A stretch of 64,000 bases of DNA from Verrucomicrobiia bacterium. Lineage in GTDB: Bacteria > Verrucomicrobiota > Verrucomicrobiia > Limisphaerales > CAIMTB01. Positions 8,146 to 16,856 of the stretch are shown piece by piece. How positions within the stretch are numbered: the stretch's first letter is position 1; each line of letters begins with the position of its first letter. The stretch spans positions 1 to 64,000 of the forward strand of contig JAHCBA010000006.1 of NCBI GenBank assembly GCA_019634625.1, in the 5' to 3' direction. The notes under the pieces were generated by a model, which saw nothing but the letters and a program-made list of their open reading frames with translations, did no database searches and had not been told where the DNA came from. The translations under genes and the position numbers were made by a program.

Positions 8146-11100
8146 TCAGCGGATCCAGCGCCAGCGGGTGGCGGCCTGGTGATAGAGGACGGGCAGGAGC
8201 ACCAGGGACAGGCCGATGGCGCCCAGGAGGCCGAAGATGTGGACGGCCGTGAGGGGACGCCACAATTCGCCGCCGGTGAGGGCGAGCGGGATCAGGCCGC
8301 CCACGGTGGCCAGGCTGGTCACGAGGACCGCCCGCATCCGGACGAGACCGGCATGGATCAGGGCGGGTGCGGTTTCCATGCCGGCGGCGCGGGCCTCCTC
8401 GATGAGGTCGGAGATGACGATGATGTGGCTGACGATGACGCCGGCGAGGCTGACGATGCCGAGGAGTGCCATGAAGCCGAGCGAGGTGCCGACGACGGTC
8501 ATGCCGAGGAAGGCGCCGATCAGGCCGACGGGCACGACGGCGAGGACGATCGACGCCTTGACCACCGAATTGAACTGAAGGACGAGGGCGAGGGCGATGA
8601 GGGCGATGGACACGGCCATGACCGTGGCCATTTCCGACCGGCTCTGGGCCAGTTCGCGGGCTTCGCCATCGAATTCCATGCGATAACCGGGGGGCAGGTG
8701 GATGCGATCCAGCGCCGGTCGGGCGCGGGCGAGGACCTGGGAAGGCAGTTCGCCGGTCCGGGAGAAGGCGCGGACGGTGACGCTGCGCAGGAGGTTGTGG
8801 CGGGGCACGGTGGCGAATTCGGGCTGGATGCCGACCTCGGCGAAACTGCTGAGGGGAACCGGGCGGGTGGTGAGGGATTCGACGTAGAGGGAGCGGATAC
8901 GGGCAGCCTCGTTGCGTTCCTCGACGGCCAGTCGAATCACCACGGGAACCAGCCGGTCGCCCTCCCGGAGTTCGGTGATCTGAAGGCCGCCGAAGGCGGA
9001 TTGCATGACGCGACCGATGAGGGTGTTGACGACGCCGAGGCTGTTGGCGCGGGCCTGATCGATGGCGACGCGCAGGGTTGGGATCCGCCAGCCGAGGTCA
9101 TCGTTGACCTTGTAGCCCCCGGCCTCGCGCAGGACGGATGCCGCCTGGTCCGCGAGCGAACGGAGGATGTCGAGATCTCCGCCGGCGAAGCGGATCTGGA
9201 TGGGGTAATCGACGGGGACACCCTGTTCGAGTTCCCGCACCAGGACGCGGGCGCCAGCGATTTCGCGGTCGAACCGGTCACGCAGGGCGGCGACCAGGGG
9301 AGGGACCTCGGAGGCGAGGCGGGTGTTGACGAGGATCTGGGCGAGGTTGGGCGCGGGTTCGCGGGGCGTGACGTTGTAGTAGAAGCGCGGTGCGGAGCCG
9401 CCCAGGAACAGGCCGGCAAGCGTCACCTCGGGATGTTCCCGCAGGCGCTGGACGATGTCGTCCATGACCTCGCGGGTTCGGAAGATGGAGGCCGAGGGCG
9501 GGAGTTCCACATCGATGAGGAACTGGTTGCGTTCCGCCGGCGGGAAGAACTGGCTTCCGAGGAAGGGCACGGCGAGGAAGCTCAGGGCGAGCGTGCCGTA
9601 GGCCAGTCCGATGGGAAGCCCCGGGCGGCGGAAGGACCTTTCCAGCAGGCTGCCGTAACGGGGAGCGACCCAGCCGAGCGCGGCATCCACCGCCCGGAAT
9701 ACGGGGAAGCGGCGCATCTCGCCCCCTTCGTCGAGGCTGCGTTGACCCCGCAAGAGGTGGAATCCGAGCAGCGGGACGAAGGTCACCGACACCAGGCGCG
9801 ACGCCACCAGCGCGAGGGTGACCACGAGCGGGAGGGCGAGGATGAAGGCGCCCTTGTCGCCGGGCAGCAGGGCGAGCGGGAGGAAGGCGAGGATGTTGAT
9901 GGTGGTGGCGAACACAATGGCCCGCCGCAGGCGCCATGGCCCCAGCCAGGCCGCCACTTCGCGGGGCCGGCCTCCGGCCAGTTCGCGGTTGATGGCGTCG
10001 GACGCCACCACCGGATCGTCCACCAGCATACCCAGCGCGATGATCAGCGCGGCGATGGAGATCTGGTGCAGGGGGATGCCGAGGGCGTGCATGCCGATGA
10101 AGGTCAGCGCGACGGTGACGGGAATGGCCAGTGCCACCACCAGGGCCGAGCGCCATTCCATGAGCAGCAGGGCCACCAGGATCACGATGATCACGGCGTC
10201 CAGAAAACAGGCGAGGAACCGGTGGACGCGCTGCCCAACCGCCGCGGGTTGATCGCTGAGCACCCACAGGCGCATGCCTTCGGGAAGCCGCGCCTCGACC
10301 ACGGACGCCACGGAGGCGACTTCCCGGGCGAATTCCCGGATGATGCGACCTTCCTTCATCTCGACCGCCACCATGGCCGAGCGGAGCACGCCGTTGCCCG
10401 GGGCGGCGACATCCTGCGCGCCCGCTCCTGGAAGGATTCCGACCTCGAACTCGACGGGATTCCGATAACCGCGGCGCACCTCGAAAGTGTCCCGCAGATA
10501 GATCGGATCGCCGCCCGGGGTCCGTCCGATCACCGCCCCGAGAAGGTCGGCGTCGGTGCGGAATTCGCCGGTGAGCTGGACCGGGAAGTTCTGGCCTTCG
10601 GTCGCCAGGATGCCCCCGGGAATGAGGGCGTTGCGCGCGGCGATGAAGTCCATCACCCGCTGGGAATCGAGGCCCCGCCCCTCGACGCCGCGCAGGGAGT
10701 ACATGAGATAGAGGGCCTCGGGAACAACCCCCACCGCGCGGACACGACCGACGGAGCCGATCTGCTTGAGTTCGTCCTCGAACACCCGTGCGGCGAGTTC
10801 CAGATCGCGATGGCTGTATCGCGGCAACGCCCGGGCGCGGATCACCGGCAACGGGTCCTCGGCGCCCATCAGGATCGCCACCGGACCGAAATCCGGGTGC
10901 AGTTCCGAGTCGGACCCGGCCAGTTCCCGGATGAAGTCGGCGAGGAACGCCTCGAGGCCGTCCCGGGTCGAGCCGGTGGCGAATTCGGCGAGGATGAAGG
11001 ATTCCCCCGCAAACCGGTTGACATCCCAGCCATGGCGTCCGGCTTCGAGACGACGGACGAACATCTCGCTGGTGCGGGCCCGGTACGCCTTCGACACAGC

Positions 11101-11679
11101 GGCCGGATAGAACGCGAACACCGCCGCCCGGCCGTCCGCGTTGGCATCCGCCCGCCAGCCTGCCAGGTGGTCGCGGATCAGATTCGCCCGGGCCACGCAC
11201 TCCGCCTCGGAGGCGGGCGGGCTCGCCACACCGTACAGCAATGTCACGGTGCTCCCGAAGTCCATGTCCAGATGCGGCGCCTGCGCCCCTTCCGGGAGGG
11301 TGACCTCGGACACCTTCGCCCGCAGCCGGTCCCAGTCCTGATCGATGCGCGCCCGGGGCGCCGGGCGGAGGTGAACAGTGATCACCGACACGCCGAGCCG
11401 GCTTTGGCTGCTCAACTCCTCGACCGTGTCGAGTTCCGAGATCTTCTTTTCGATCCGTTCGGTGACGAGCTGTTCCACCTGCACGGCGGTGGCCCCGGGA
11501 AACAAGGTCACCACCCGGGCGACCCGGTCCGGGATCTTCGGATCCTCCTGCTGGGCGAGCCGGGTCAGGGAAAGGGCACCCCATCCCAGGATGGCCACCA
11601 GCGCCAGCCAGCCAACTTCCCGGTGCCCGACGAAGTACCGCGCCAGACCGCCTTCCCTGCGTGGAGGCGGATCCGCCAT
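8146..11679 (-). CDS. RND-family efflux transporter, inner-membrane pump subunit
   Basis: 1177 residues, longer than AcrB (about 1050). It has the AcrB/CusA layout: a first transmembrane helix near residues 24-42, two large periplasmic domains, and two clusters of membrane helices. The proton-relay segment of the fourth helix is kept as GMLVDDPVV. The C-terminal half repeats the pattern with a VIVSHIIVISD segment. RND pumps use the proton gradient to export toxic compounds through a fusion protein and an outer-membrane channel. Its ATG shares one base with the stop codon of the upstream fusion-protein gene, so the two are co-translated. No TolC-like gene follows, so the channel must be encoded elsewhere. 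Substrate unknown. Confidence 0.9.
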   Translation of the reverse strand: MADPPPRREGGLARYFVGHREVGWLALVAILGWGALSLTRLAQQEDPKIPDRVARVVTLFPGATAVQVEQLVTERIEKKISELDTVEELSSQSRLGVSVITVHLRPAPRARIDQDWDRLRAKVSEVTLPEGAQAPHLDMDFGSTVTLLYGVASPPASEAECVARANLIRDHLAGWRADANADGRAAVFAFYPAAVSKAYRARTSEMFVRRLEAGRHGWDVNRFAGESFILAEFATGSTRDGLEAFLADFIRELAGSDSELHPDFGPVAILMGAEDPLPVIRARALPRYSHRDLELAARVFEDELKQIGSVGRVRAVGVVPEALYLMYSLRGVEGRGLDSQRVMDFIAARNALIPGGILATEGQNFPVQLTGEFRTDADLLGAVIGRTPGGDPIYLRDTFEVRRGYRNPVEFEVGILPGAGAQDVAAPGNGVLRSAMVAVEMKEGRIIREFAREVASVASVVEARLPEGMRLWVLSDQPAAVGQRVHRFLACFLDAVIIVILVALLLMEWRSALVVALAIPVTVALTFIGMHALGIPLHQISIAALIIALGMLVDDPVVASDAINRELAGGRPREVAAWLGPWRLRRAIVFATTINILAFLPLALLPGDKGAFILALPLVVTLALVASRLVSVTFVPLLGFHLLRGQRSLDEGGEMRRFPVFRAVDAALGWVAPRYGSLLERSFRRPGLPIGLAYGTLALSFLAVPFLGSQFFPPAERNQFLIDVELPPSASIFRTREVMDDIVQRLREHPEVTLAGLFLGGSAPRFYYNVTPREPAPNLAQILVNTRLASEVPPLVAALRDRFDREIAGARVLVRELEQGVPVDYPIQIRFAGGDLDILRSLADQAASVLREAGGYKVNDDLGWRIPTLRVAIDQARANSLGVVNTLIGRVMQSAFGGLQITELREGDRLVPVVIRLAVEERNEAARIRSLYVESLTTRPVPLSSFAEVGIQPEFATVPRHNLLRSVTVRAFSRTGELPSQVLARARPALDRIHLPPGYRMEFDGEARELAQSRSEMATVMAVSIALIALALVLQFNSVVKASIVLAVVPVGLIGAFLGMTVVGTSLGFMALLGIVSLAGVIVSHIIVISDLIEEARAAGMETAPALIHAGLVRMRAVLVTSLATVGGLIPLALTGGELWRPLTAVHIFGLLGAIGLSLVLLPVLYHQAATRWRWIR

Positions 11680-12776
11680 CAGCGCCGCTCCAGGCTGCGA
11701 TTCGACGCGACGCCGTCCGAAGCGATCCGAATGGGCGCGCCGTCATGGAGCAGGCTCGCTCCCGTGGCGACCACCCATTCGCCTGCGGCCAATCCCTGGG
11801 TCACCACGATGGAACTCTCGAGGATGTCGCCAGTCCGAACCCGTCGCTGGCGGGCATGCCCCTCGTCGGCCACGAACACCGCCAGATCGCGTTCGCCCCG
11901 GGCGACGAGGGCTGAAAGCGGCACCAACACGCCCGGGGTCACTCGCAGGGCGTCATCGAGATAGACCGAGGCCGCCATGCCGGGTCTCAGGCGTCCGTCG
12001 GGATTGGCGACGCGCACGACAGCCCGGAAAAGGCGGCTTCCCTCCCGCGCGGCCACCCCCACTTCCTGCACCACGCCGGCGAAATCCTGCTCCCGCAGGG
12101 CGGGGACGCTCACCCGCACCTCGGTTCCGGGACGGAGTCCGTCGAGGAGCCGGTCGGGCACGCCCACTTCGATCTCGACTTCCGACAGGTCGGCCAGGGT
12201 CAGGACCGGCTGGCCGGCCCCAACGGTTTCCCCGGCCCGCACTTCGCGCTGAAGCAAGGTTCCCCGGAAGGGGGCGACGATCCGCGAATCCAGCAGATCC
12301 TGGCGTCGCAGCTCGAAGTTCGCCTCGGAGGCCCGCCGTGCCGCCAGGGCGCGCTCGTATTCCTGCTGGGAGGCCGCCCCGTCCCGCAGCAGTCGCACCA
12401 CCCGCTCGTACTGGGTTCCGTCCATCTCGGCCTGGGCAGCCGCCGAATTGGATGCCGCCAGGAAATCCGTCGGCTTCAGCCGGGCCAGCAGTTGACCGCG
12501 GTCCACCACGGATCCCTCCTGCCAGTCGCCGGCGTCCTCGCCCGGCCCGATGAGATCCACAATGCCCGGCACCTTGAAGCTGAGGGTCAACTGGTTCCGC
12601 CCCTTGACCGTGGCAAGGTACGCGGCGCCGCGATGCCCGCCCTGCTCGGCGGCCTCTCGCACCTCGATGGCTCCCACCACGAAGGCGTCCGGAGGCGGAG
12701 GGTGCTTCACGTCACAACCGGCACCGACCCACGCCAGGGCAGCGATTGCGGACATGACCTGAGCGAACCGATCCAT
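11679..12776 (-). CDS. RND efflux membrane-fusion (periplasmic adaptor) lipoprotein
   Basis: 365 residues. A hydrophobic N-terminus ends in WVGAGC, so Cys21 is a likely lipoprotein anchor. Behind it come a lipoyl half near residue 60, an alpha-hairpin rich in alanine and charged residues around 100-165, the second lipoyl half with IVAPFRGTLL near residue 167, and a beta-barrel (VRVANPDGRLRPGM near residue 265). This is the order of AcrA/MexA-type adaptors that connect the inner-membrane pump to the outer membrane. The pump gene follows with a one-base overlap. The 410 bp in front hold palindromes that may be the operator. Confidence 0.9.
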   Translation of the reverse strand: MDRFAQVMSAIAALAWVGAGCDVKHPPPPDAFVVGAIEVREAAEQGGHRGAAYLATVKGRNQLTLSFKVPGIVDLIGPGEDAGDWQEGSVVDRGQLLARLKPTDFLAASNSAAAQAEMDGTQYERVVRLLRDGAASQQEYERALAARRASEANFELRRQDLLDSRIVAPFRGTLLQREVRAGETVGAGQPVLTLADLSEVEIEVGVPDRLLDGLRPGTEVRVSVPALREQDFAGVVQEVGVAAREGSRLFRAVVRVANPDGRLRPGMAASVYLDDALRVTPGVLVPLSALVARGERDLAVFVADEGHARQRRVRTGDILESSIVVTQGLAAGEWVVATGASLLHDGAPIRIASDGVASNRSLERR

Positions 12777-12864
12777 CTGGCAGGGAGCCTGCCAGACACC
12801 CCTCGGAACACGGAAGACTTTCGGGGCGATCTTTGTCTCTTGAGCGAAAGGTCAGGCTGAAAAC

Positions 12865-12913
12865 AATGAGCCAGACTCATTAACATTGACGAAAGCAATG
12901 AGCCAGACTTAAT
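12865..12913. promoter_or_regulatory. paired palindromes, candidate operator between the efflux operon and the serine hydrolase gene
   Basis: AATGAG-CCAGA-CTCATT at 12865-12881 is a perfect 6-5-6 inverted repeat. A second, imperfect copy, AATGAG-CCAGA-CTTAAT, lies at 12897-12913. The two are 32 bp apart, close to three helical turns, so a dimeric regulator could bind both on one face. They straddle a good plus-strand promoter (12886-12915) in an unusually AT-rich patch between divergently transcribed genes. No regulator gene is adjacent. Operator function is inference. Confidence 0.45.
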
Positions 12914-12915
12914 AC
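12886..12915 (+). promoter_or_regulatory. candidate sigma-70-type promoter reading toward the serine hydrolase gene
   Basis: TTGACG at 12886-12891 and TAATAC at 12910-12915 are separated by 18 bp, the best consensus pair in the window. The -10 box lies inside the second palindrome. Transcripts from here would have a leader of about 265 nt before the hydrolase ATG at 13187, and that leader contains the hairpin at 12983-13013. Confidence 0.5.
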
Positions 12916-12982
12916 CTTTGACTGGCTTCATATATGGAGCCCGACACAATGCAATTGACGCTTGGATCGATGGAGAACTCCA

Positions 12983-13013
12983 CCTGGCAAGCATCTCCCT
13001 GATGCTTGCCAGG
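12983..13013. other. perfect 13-bp hairpin in the leader upstream of the serine hydrolase
   Basis: CCTGGCAAGCATC and its exact reverse complement are separated by five bases (TCCCT). No T-run follows, so it is not a classical terminator. It lies in the 410-bp gap between the efflux operon and the hydrolase gene. Beyond the palindromes, promoter and this stem I see nothing else in that gap. Confidence 0.5.
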
Positions 13014-13186
13014 AACTCGGACCGGGAGGGCCGGGACCGCACCCGACATCCGGTCCGTGGCTTCGTCCGAGATGACGGATCGCCACGGGCGCCTTCGCGC
13101 ACTTGGCGCGAGACTCGATGCGGGCCGATCGCTACCGTGTGCGCGTGCACATGGCCGAAGTCCGCTCCCGCGGCTGCCGCAATTCC

Positions 13187-14887
13187 ATGCGGCGGAAGAT
13201 CTTGTGCGGTGCCTTGTTCCTCCTGGCGGTCGCATCCCGCCCTGGGGCGGCACCCCTTTCCGAAGCGGAAGCGATCCGGCGCTTCGAGACGAAGGCGCAG
13301 GCCGAGATCGATTCCGGCCGCCTGAGCGGCGTCTCGGTGGCCTGGATCGACGACCAACGGGTGGTCATGACCGCGGCCTTCGGTTGGGCGGACAAGACCC
13401 GTCGGATCCCCGCCTCCCCCGCCACGGTGTATCGCGTCGGCTCCATCTCGAAGCTCTTCACGGCCGTCGCCGCCATGCAACTGGCCCAGGCCGGGGAACT
13501 CGACATCGACGCGCCAGCCCGGGACTACGTGCCGGAGTTCCGGATCGTCGATCCGTTCCCCGACGCCGCTGCCCCGACCCTTCGCCAGCTCATGACGCAC
13601 CGCGCCGGACTGGTTCGAGAATCGCCCGTGGGAGGCTACTTCGATCCCACCGAGCCCACCGCCGAGGCCACCGTGGCCAGCCTCGCCGACAGCGTCCTCG
13701 TGCATCCGCCGGGCACCGTGACCAAGTACTCGAACAGCGGCATCACGGTGGTTGGCCGCGCGGTTGAAACCCTCACGCAGCTCCCCTTCGACCGCTACCA
13801 GGCCGAACGGATCCTGGGTCCGCTGCGCATGGACAGCTCGGGATTCCTCCTGAACCGGGATCTCAAGGGCCGACTGGCAACAGGTTATCTCCCGGTGGCC
13901 CTGGTTGAAGGTGGCTTTCAGGAACGCCGGGCCCCGCATTTTGAATTCGGGATCCTCCCGGCGGGCAATCTCTACTCCACGGTCGAGGACCTCGGTCGCT
14001 TTCTCGCCTGCCTGTTCGCCGAGGGTCGCGGGCCCGAAGGCGACCTCATCCGGCCCGAAACGCTTCGGGAGATGTGGCGGGTCCAGGCGCCAGGAGCCAC
14101 CCGCGGCTTCGGACTCGGCTTCGCCATGGGCCAGCACCAGGGACGCAACACGTTCGGGCACATGGGCGCGGTGTACGGCTTCACTTCGCAACTGGTCGGC
14201 CTTCCCGGCGAACGCCTGGGAGTGGTGGTCCTCGCCAACGATGACCTGGCCATCGGACCTGTCCGGCGTCTGACCCGGCACAGCCTCGATCTTCTGCTGG
14301 CGACCAAGTTCGGCCCACCGCCTCCCGCGGAACCCGACGCCACGCCCATGGACCCGCCGTCCCCGGCCGACATCGCAGCCCTGTCCGGCGAGTATGAATC
14401 GCGAAGTTACTGGGCCAGGATCGAGTACCATGCCGGCGCCGGCTGGCGGGCGACCTTCTCGCGGCAACGCTTCGATCTGGTCCGTTCGGGTCCCGACACC
14501 TTCCGCGCGCATGGCCGGCTCGGAGACGATCTGGAGGTGCGGTTCGAACGGGCTCCCGAGGGTCCTGCCGAACGTCTTCACGCCCTTGGCCAGACGTTTC
14601 GCCGGATCGATCCCAAAGCCCTTCCCGAACCGCCCCTGGCCTGGCGGGCGCTGGTCGGCTCCTACGGGCCCGCGTTCATCCCGCTGATCGTTTCGATCCG
14701 CAACGGCAATCTCTACGCCATGACCGAGAACGAGTACGATTACCGCCTGACCCCGCTGAACCGCACCGTCTTCCACATGCCGCCCGGAATGTACGAGTCG
14801 GAACAGATCGTCTTCCAACTCGATCGCACGGGCCGCGCCCATACCGCCGTCCTCGCCAACATGCCCCTCGCCCGCCGCCGTCGGTAG
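13187..14887 (+). CDS. secreted serine hydrolase, class C beta-lactamase / penicillin-binding-protein-like
   Basis: 566 residues from the ATG at 13187, chosen because it opens a signal peptide (MRRKILCGALFLLAVASRPGAA); upstream in-frame ATGs add an unlikely tail. The catalytic SxxK is Ser86-Ile-Ser-Lys89 and the YxN motif is Tyr181-Ser-Asn183; the third motif may be the HMG near residue 325. After the roughly 350-residue hydrolase domain there is a C-terminal beta-rich domain of about 190 residues. Family members are DD-peptidases, esterases or beta-lactamases acting outside the cytoplasm. The DUF819 membrane gene starts 19 bp downstream, suggesting an operon. I would not call it a resistance gene from sequence alone. 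Confidence 0.88.
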   Translation: MRRKILCGALFLLAVASRPGAAPLSEAEAIRRFETKAQAEIDSGRLSGVSVAWIDDQRVVMTAAFGWADKTRRIPASPATVYRVGSISKLFTAVAAMQLAQAGELDIDAPARDYVPEFRIVDPFPDAAAPTLRQLMTHRAGLVRESPVGGYFDPTEPTAEATVASLADSVLVHPPGTVTKYSNSGITVVGRAVETLTQLPFDRYQAERILGPLRMDSSGFLLNRDLKGRLATGYLPVALVEGGFQERRAPHFEFGILPAGNLYSTVEDLGRFLACLFAEGRGPEGDLIRPETLREMWRVQAPGATRGFGLGFAMGQHQGRNTFGHMGAVYGFTSQLVGLPGERLGVVVLANDDLAIGPVRRLTRHSLDLLLATKFGPPPPAEPDATPMDPPSPADIAALSGEYESRSYWARIEYHAGAGWRATFSRQRFDLVRSGPDTFRAHGRLGDDLEVRFERAPEGPAERLHALGQTFRRIDPKALPEPPLAWRALVGSYGPAFIPLIVSIRNGNLYAMTENEYDYRLTPLNRTVFHMPPGMYESEQIVFQLDRTGRAHTAVLANMPLARRRR

Positions 14888-14906
14888 CCCGTCCGTTCGT
14901 CAAGCC

Positions 14907-16094
14907 ATGACCTCGCTGCTGGGCCCCGACGCCACCTGGCCGCTGCTCGCCGCCGTGGTGGCCGGTGGGGCCGCCAGCATCTGGCTCGAACAACGCTTCC
15001 GCTGGGCAGCCCGCCTGGGCGGTCCCGTCCTCGCCCTCGGATTGGCGATGATCCTGTCCAATCTGCGCCTGCTGCCCTGGGAGGCTCCGGCCTACGGGGT
15101 GGTGGACGACTACTTCGTCCCGATTGCAATCCCGCTGCTGTTGCTGGGCACGCATCTCCGCCGGATCTGGCGCGAGGCGGGATCCACCTTTGCGGCCTAC
15201 CACGTCGCCGCGTTCGGGTCGCTGGTGGGCGCCGTCCTGGCCGCCGCGCTCTTCCACGCAGCCATTCCCCGGATGCCGGAAGTGGCCGGCATCATGACCG
15301 GGAGCTACATCGGCGGAGGCCTCAATTTCATGGCCCTCCGCACGACCTACCAGGTCGAACCGGAACTCGGCAACCCGCTGATCGTGGCCGACAACTTCAT
15401 CATGGCGCTGATGTTCGCTGTGCTCGTCGTGATCTCCGGCGCCCGCTGGTTCCTCCGGCGTTATCCCCACCCGCATTCCGGCGACGCCGACCGGGTGGAC
15501 AGCCGCGAACTCACCGCGCAGCACTGGCGCCGCAAGGACATCTCCCTGCTCGACATCGCCCAGGCCGTGGGCTTCGCGGTGGTCGTGACCGCCGCCGGCT
15601 TCACCCTGTCCGGCTTCCTCAAGGCCATCCTCGGTTCCGGCACCGTGGTGGCGGTGATCGCCAATCCCTACGTCCTGATCACCTTTCTCACGGTGGCCCT
15701 CAATGGGCTGGCACCGGCCTGGACGGCTTCCATCCGCGGCGGCGAAGAACTCGGCATGTTCCTCCTCTACCTGTTCTTCTTCGTCCTCGGCGTCCGTGCC
15801 GACCTCCTCGAAGTCCTCCGCAACGTCCCCCTGCTCTTCGCCTTCTGCCTGGTCATGGCCCTGACCAACCTGGTGGTGACCCTCGTCCTGGGCCGCTGCT
15901 TCCGCATGAACCTCGAGGAACTGCTCCTTTCCGTGAATGCCACCCTCGGCGGGCCGCCGTCCGCCGCCGCCATGGCCATTTCCCGCGGCTGGTCCCGCCT
16001 GGTTTTGCCCGGGCTGCTGGTCGGCATCTGGGGCTATGTCATCGGCACCCCCCTGGGCATCCTGGTCGCCGAACTGCTGCGACGCTGGTACTGA
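14907..16094 (+). CDS. DUF819 family integral membrane protein
   Basis: 395 residues with about ten predicted membrane helices. A glycine-rich segment YIGGGLNFMAL lies near residue 140 and a second, related one (LGGPPSAAAMAIS) near residue 355, consistent with the inverted-repeat fold of transporter-like DUF819/YjcL proteins. No substrate is established. Co-location with a secreted peptidase-like serine hydrolase (19 bp upstream) suggests uptake of a peptide or cell-wall fragment, which is only inference. No terminator is seen after it; the first copy of the dispersed repeat follows 53 bp later. Confidence 0.85.
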   Translation: MTSLLGPDATWPLLAAVVAGGAASIWLEQRFRWAARLGGPVLALGLAMILSNLRLLPWEAPAYGVVDDYFVPIAIPLLLLGTHLRRIWREAGSTFAAYHVAAFGSLVGAVLAAALFHAAIPRMPEVAGIMTGSYIGGGLNFMALRTTYQVEPELGNPLIVADNFIMALMFAVLVVISGARWFLRRYPHPHSGDADRVDSRELTAQHWRRKDISLLDIAQAVGFAVVVTAAGFTLSGFLKAILGSGTVVAVIANPYVLITFLTVALNGLAPAWTASIRGGEELGMFLLYLFFFVLGVRADLLEVLRNVPLLFAFCLVMALTNLVVTLVLGRCFRMNLEELLLSVNATLGGPPSAAAMAISRGWSRLVLPGLLVGIWGYVIGTPLGILVAELLRRWY

Positions 16095-16147
16095 CCCGTC
16101 GGTTGATCCGTGGGACTGTGGTCGGGCTCCGAGGCTCCCATGGACTG

Positions 16148-16308
16148 GTGCATCCCCAAATTGTCGGTGAGGAGGCAGCAAATCGGAGGGACGAGCTCCG
16201 CGAGTCCTCATCCCAACGCTGCACACCGTTGCGGCCTCGTGGAACTCGGCCCTCCGAGGCGATGCTTCGCGAAGTTCGTGCCTCGACCCACGACTCCGGG
16301 ATGTACGG
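16148..16308 (+). repeat. dispersed intergenic palindromic element, copy A
   Basis: About 160 bp with inverted ends (GTGCATCCC at the left, GGGATGTAC at the right). It has the family core GGAGGGACGAGCTCCGCGAG at 16186-16205 and the opposing CCCTCCGA near 16252. It sits between DUF819 and the TMEM14 gene, and its right end is only about 20 bp before the TMEM14 promoter. Confidence 0.85.
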
Positions 16309-16328
16309 CCCATGGATGCGTCGTGCGA

Positions 16329-16356
16329 TTGATCCGCGCCAGATCCCTCGTAGGGT
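16329..16356 (+). promoter_or_regulatory. candidate promoter of the TMEM14 gene
   Basis: TTGATC (16329-16334), 16-bp spacer, TAGGGT (16351-16356), then only 10 bp to the ATG at 16367. The same TAGGGT-to-ATG distance recurs at 17812, which supports a real promoter with a very short or absent leader. Confidence 0.5.
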
Positions 16357-16366
16357 CGCCGCCGTC

Positions 16367-16762
16367 ATGAAACGATCCGCTTCCGCAAAATGGATCCTCG
16401 CCTACGGCGGGTTCCTCATTCTGGCCGGCCTGGCCGGCTACCTCTCCAATCCCGAGAAGGCGAAAACCGCCCTCATGTCCGGCGGCACGGCCGGCACCCT
16501 GTCGATCCTCTGGGGATGGTTCGCCACGCAGGAGCGGCGCTGGGCGTGGATGGGCGCCCTGGTGACCACGGGGCTGCTCACCCTGGTGTTTGCGTGGCGC
16601 ACCCTCGCCAGTTGGCAGGCGGTGGCGGCTGGCGAAGACGGCAAGCTGTTCGCGGCCTGCCTCATCTCCAGCATGCTTGCCGCCTCCCTGTGCCTGCTGC
16701 CGGTGCTGGTTCGCGGTGCCGGTATTCGCACCCCTGTGGCCGCAGAGACCCCCCACGTGTAA
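16367..16762 (+). CDS. TMEM14-like small membrane protein
   Basis: 131 residues with four predicted membrane helices (about 8-25, 33-50, 58-75 and 92-110) and the family-like glycine-rich stretch SGGTAGTLSILWGW near residue 38. TMEM14/UPF0136 proteins are small and hydrophobic, and their role in bacteria is unknown. The start was chosen at the ATG after a TTGATC/TAGGGT promoter and copy A; longer frames upstream run through the repeat and are not credible. A second family member lies at 33383-33682. Confidence 0.7.
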   Translation: MKRSASAKWILAYGGFLILAGLAGYLSNPEKAKTALMSGGTAGTLSILWGWFATQERRWAWMGALVTTGLLTLVFAWRTLASWQAVAAGEDGKLFAACLISSMLAASLCLLPVLVRGAGIRTPVAAETPHV

Positions 16763-16856
16763 CCCGGCGGATGACCGGCGTGCCCGACCTTAGAGCCTGT
16801 CTGAGAACTGGAAGGGGCCCTGCGACGAGGGGTCTTGGCCTGGGCCCCTCGCCGGA

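Noticed and set aside
7954-11964. A plus-strand frame of over 1300 codons opposite the RND pump
   Set aside because: An effect of high GC in third codon positions; the minus-strand pump and adaptor are clear families.
12918-13325. A 135-codon frame reading MTGFIYGARHN through the hairpin upstream of the hydrolase
   Set aside because: No domain, changes composition midway into GC-rich frame noise, and overlaps the hydrolase signal peptide in another frame.
13187-14887. Calling the serine hydrolase a beta-lactamase resistance gene
   Set aside because: The SxxK and YxN motifs are shared by DD-peptidases and esterases; the extra C-terminal domain and the DUF819 neighbour do not favour resistance.
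16149-16760. Short translated motifs such as RRDELRESS and PLRPRGTRPSE shared by frames at several places
   Set aside because: They are translations of the dispersed 160-bp repeat in different frames, not a protein family.
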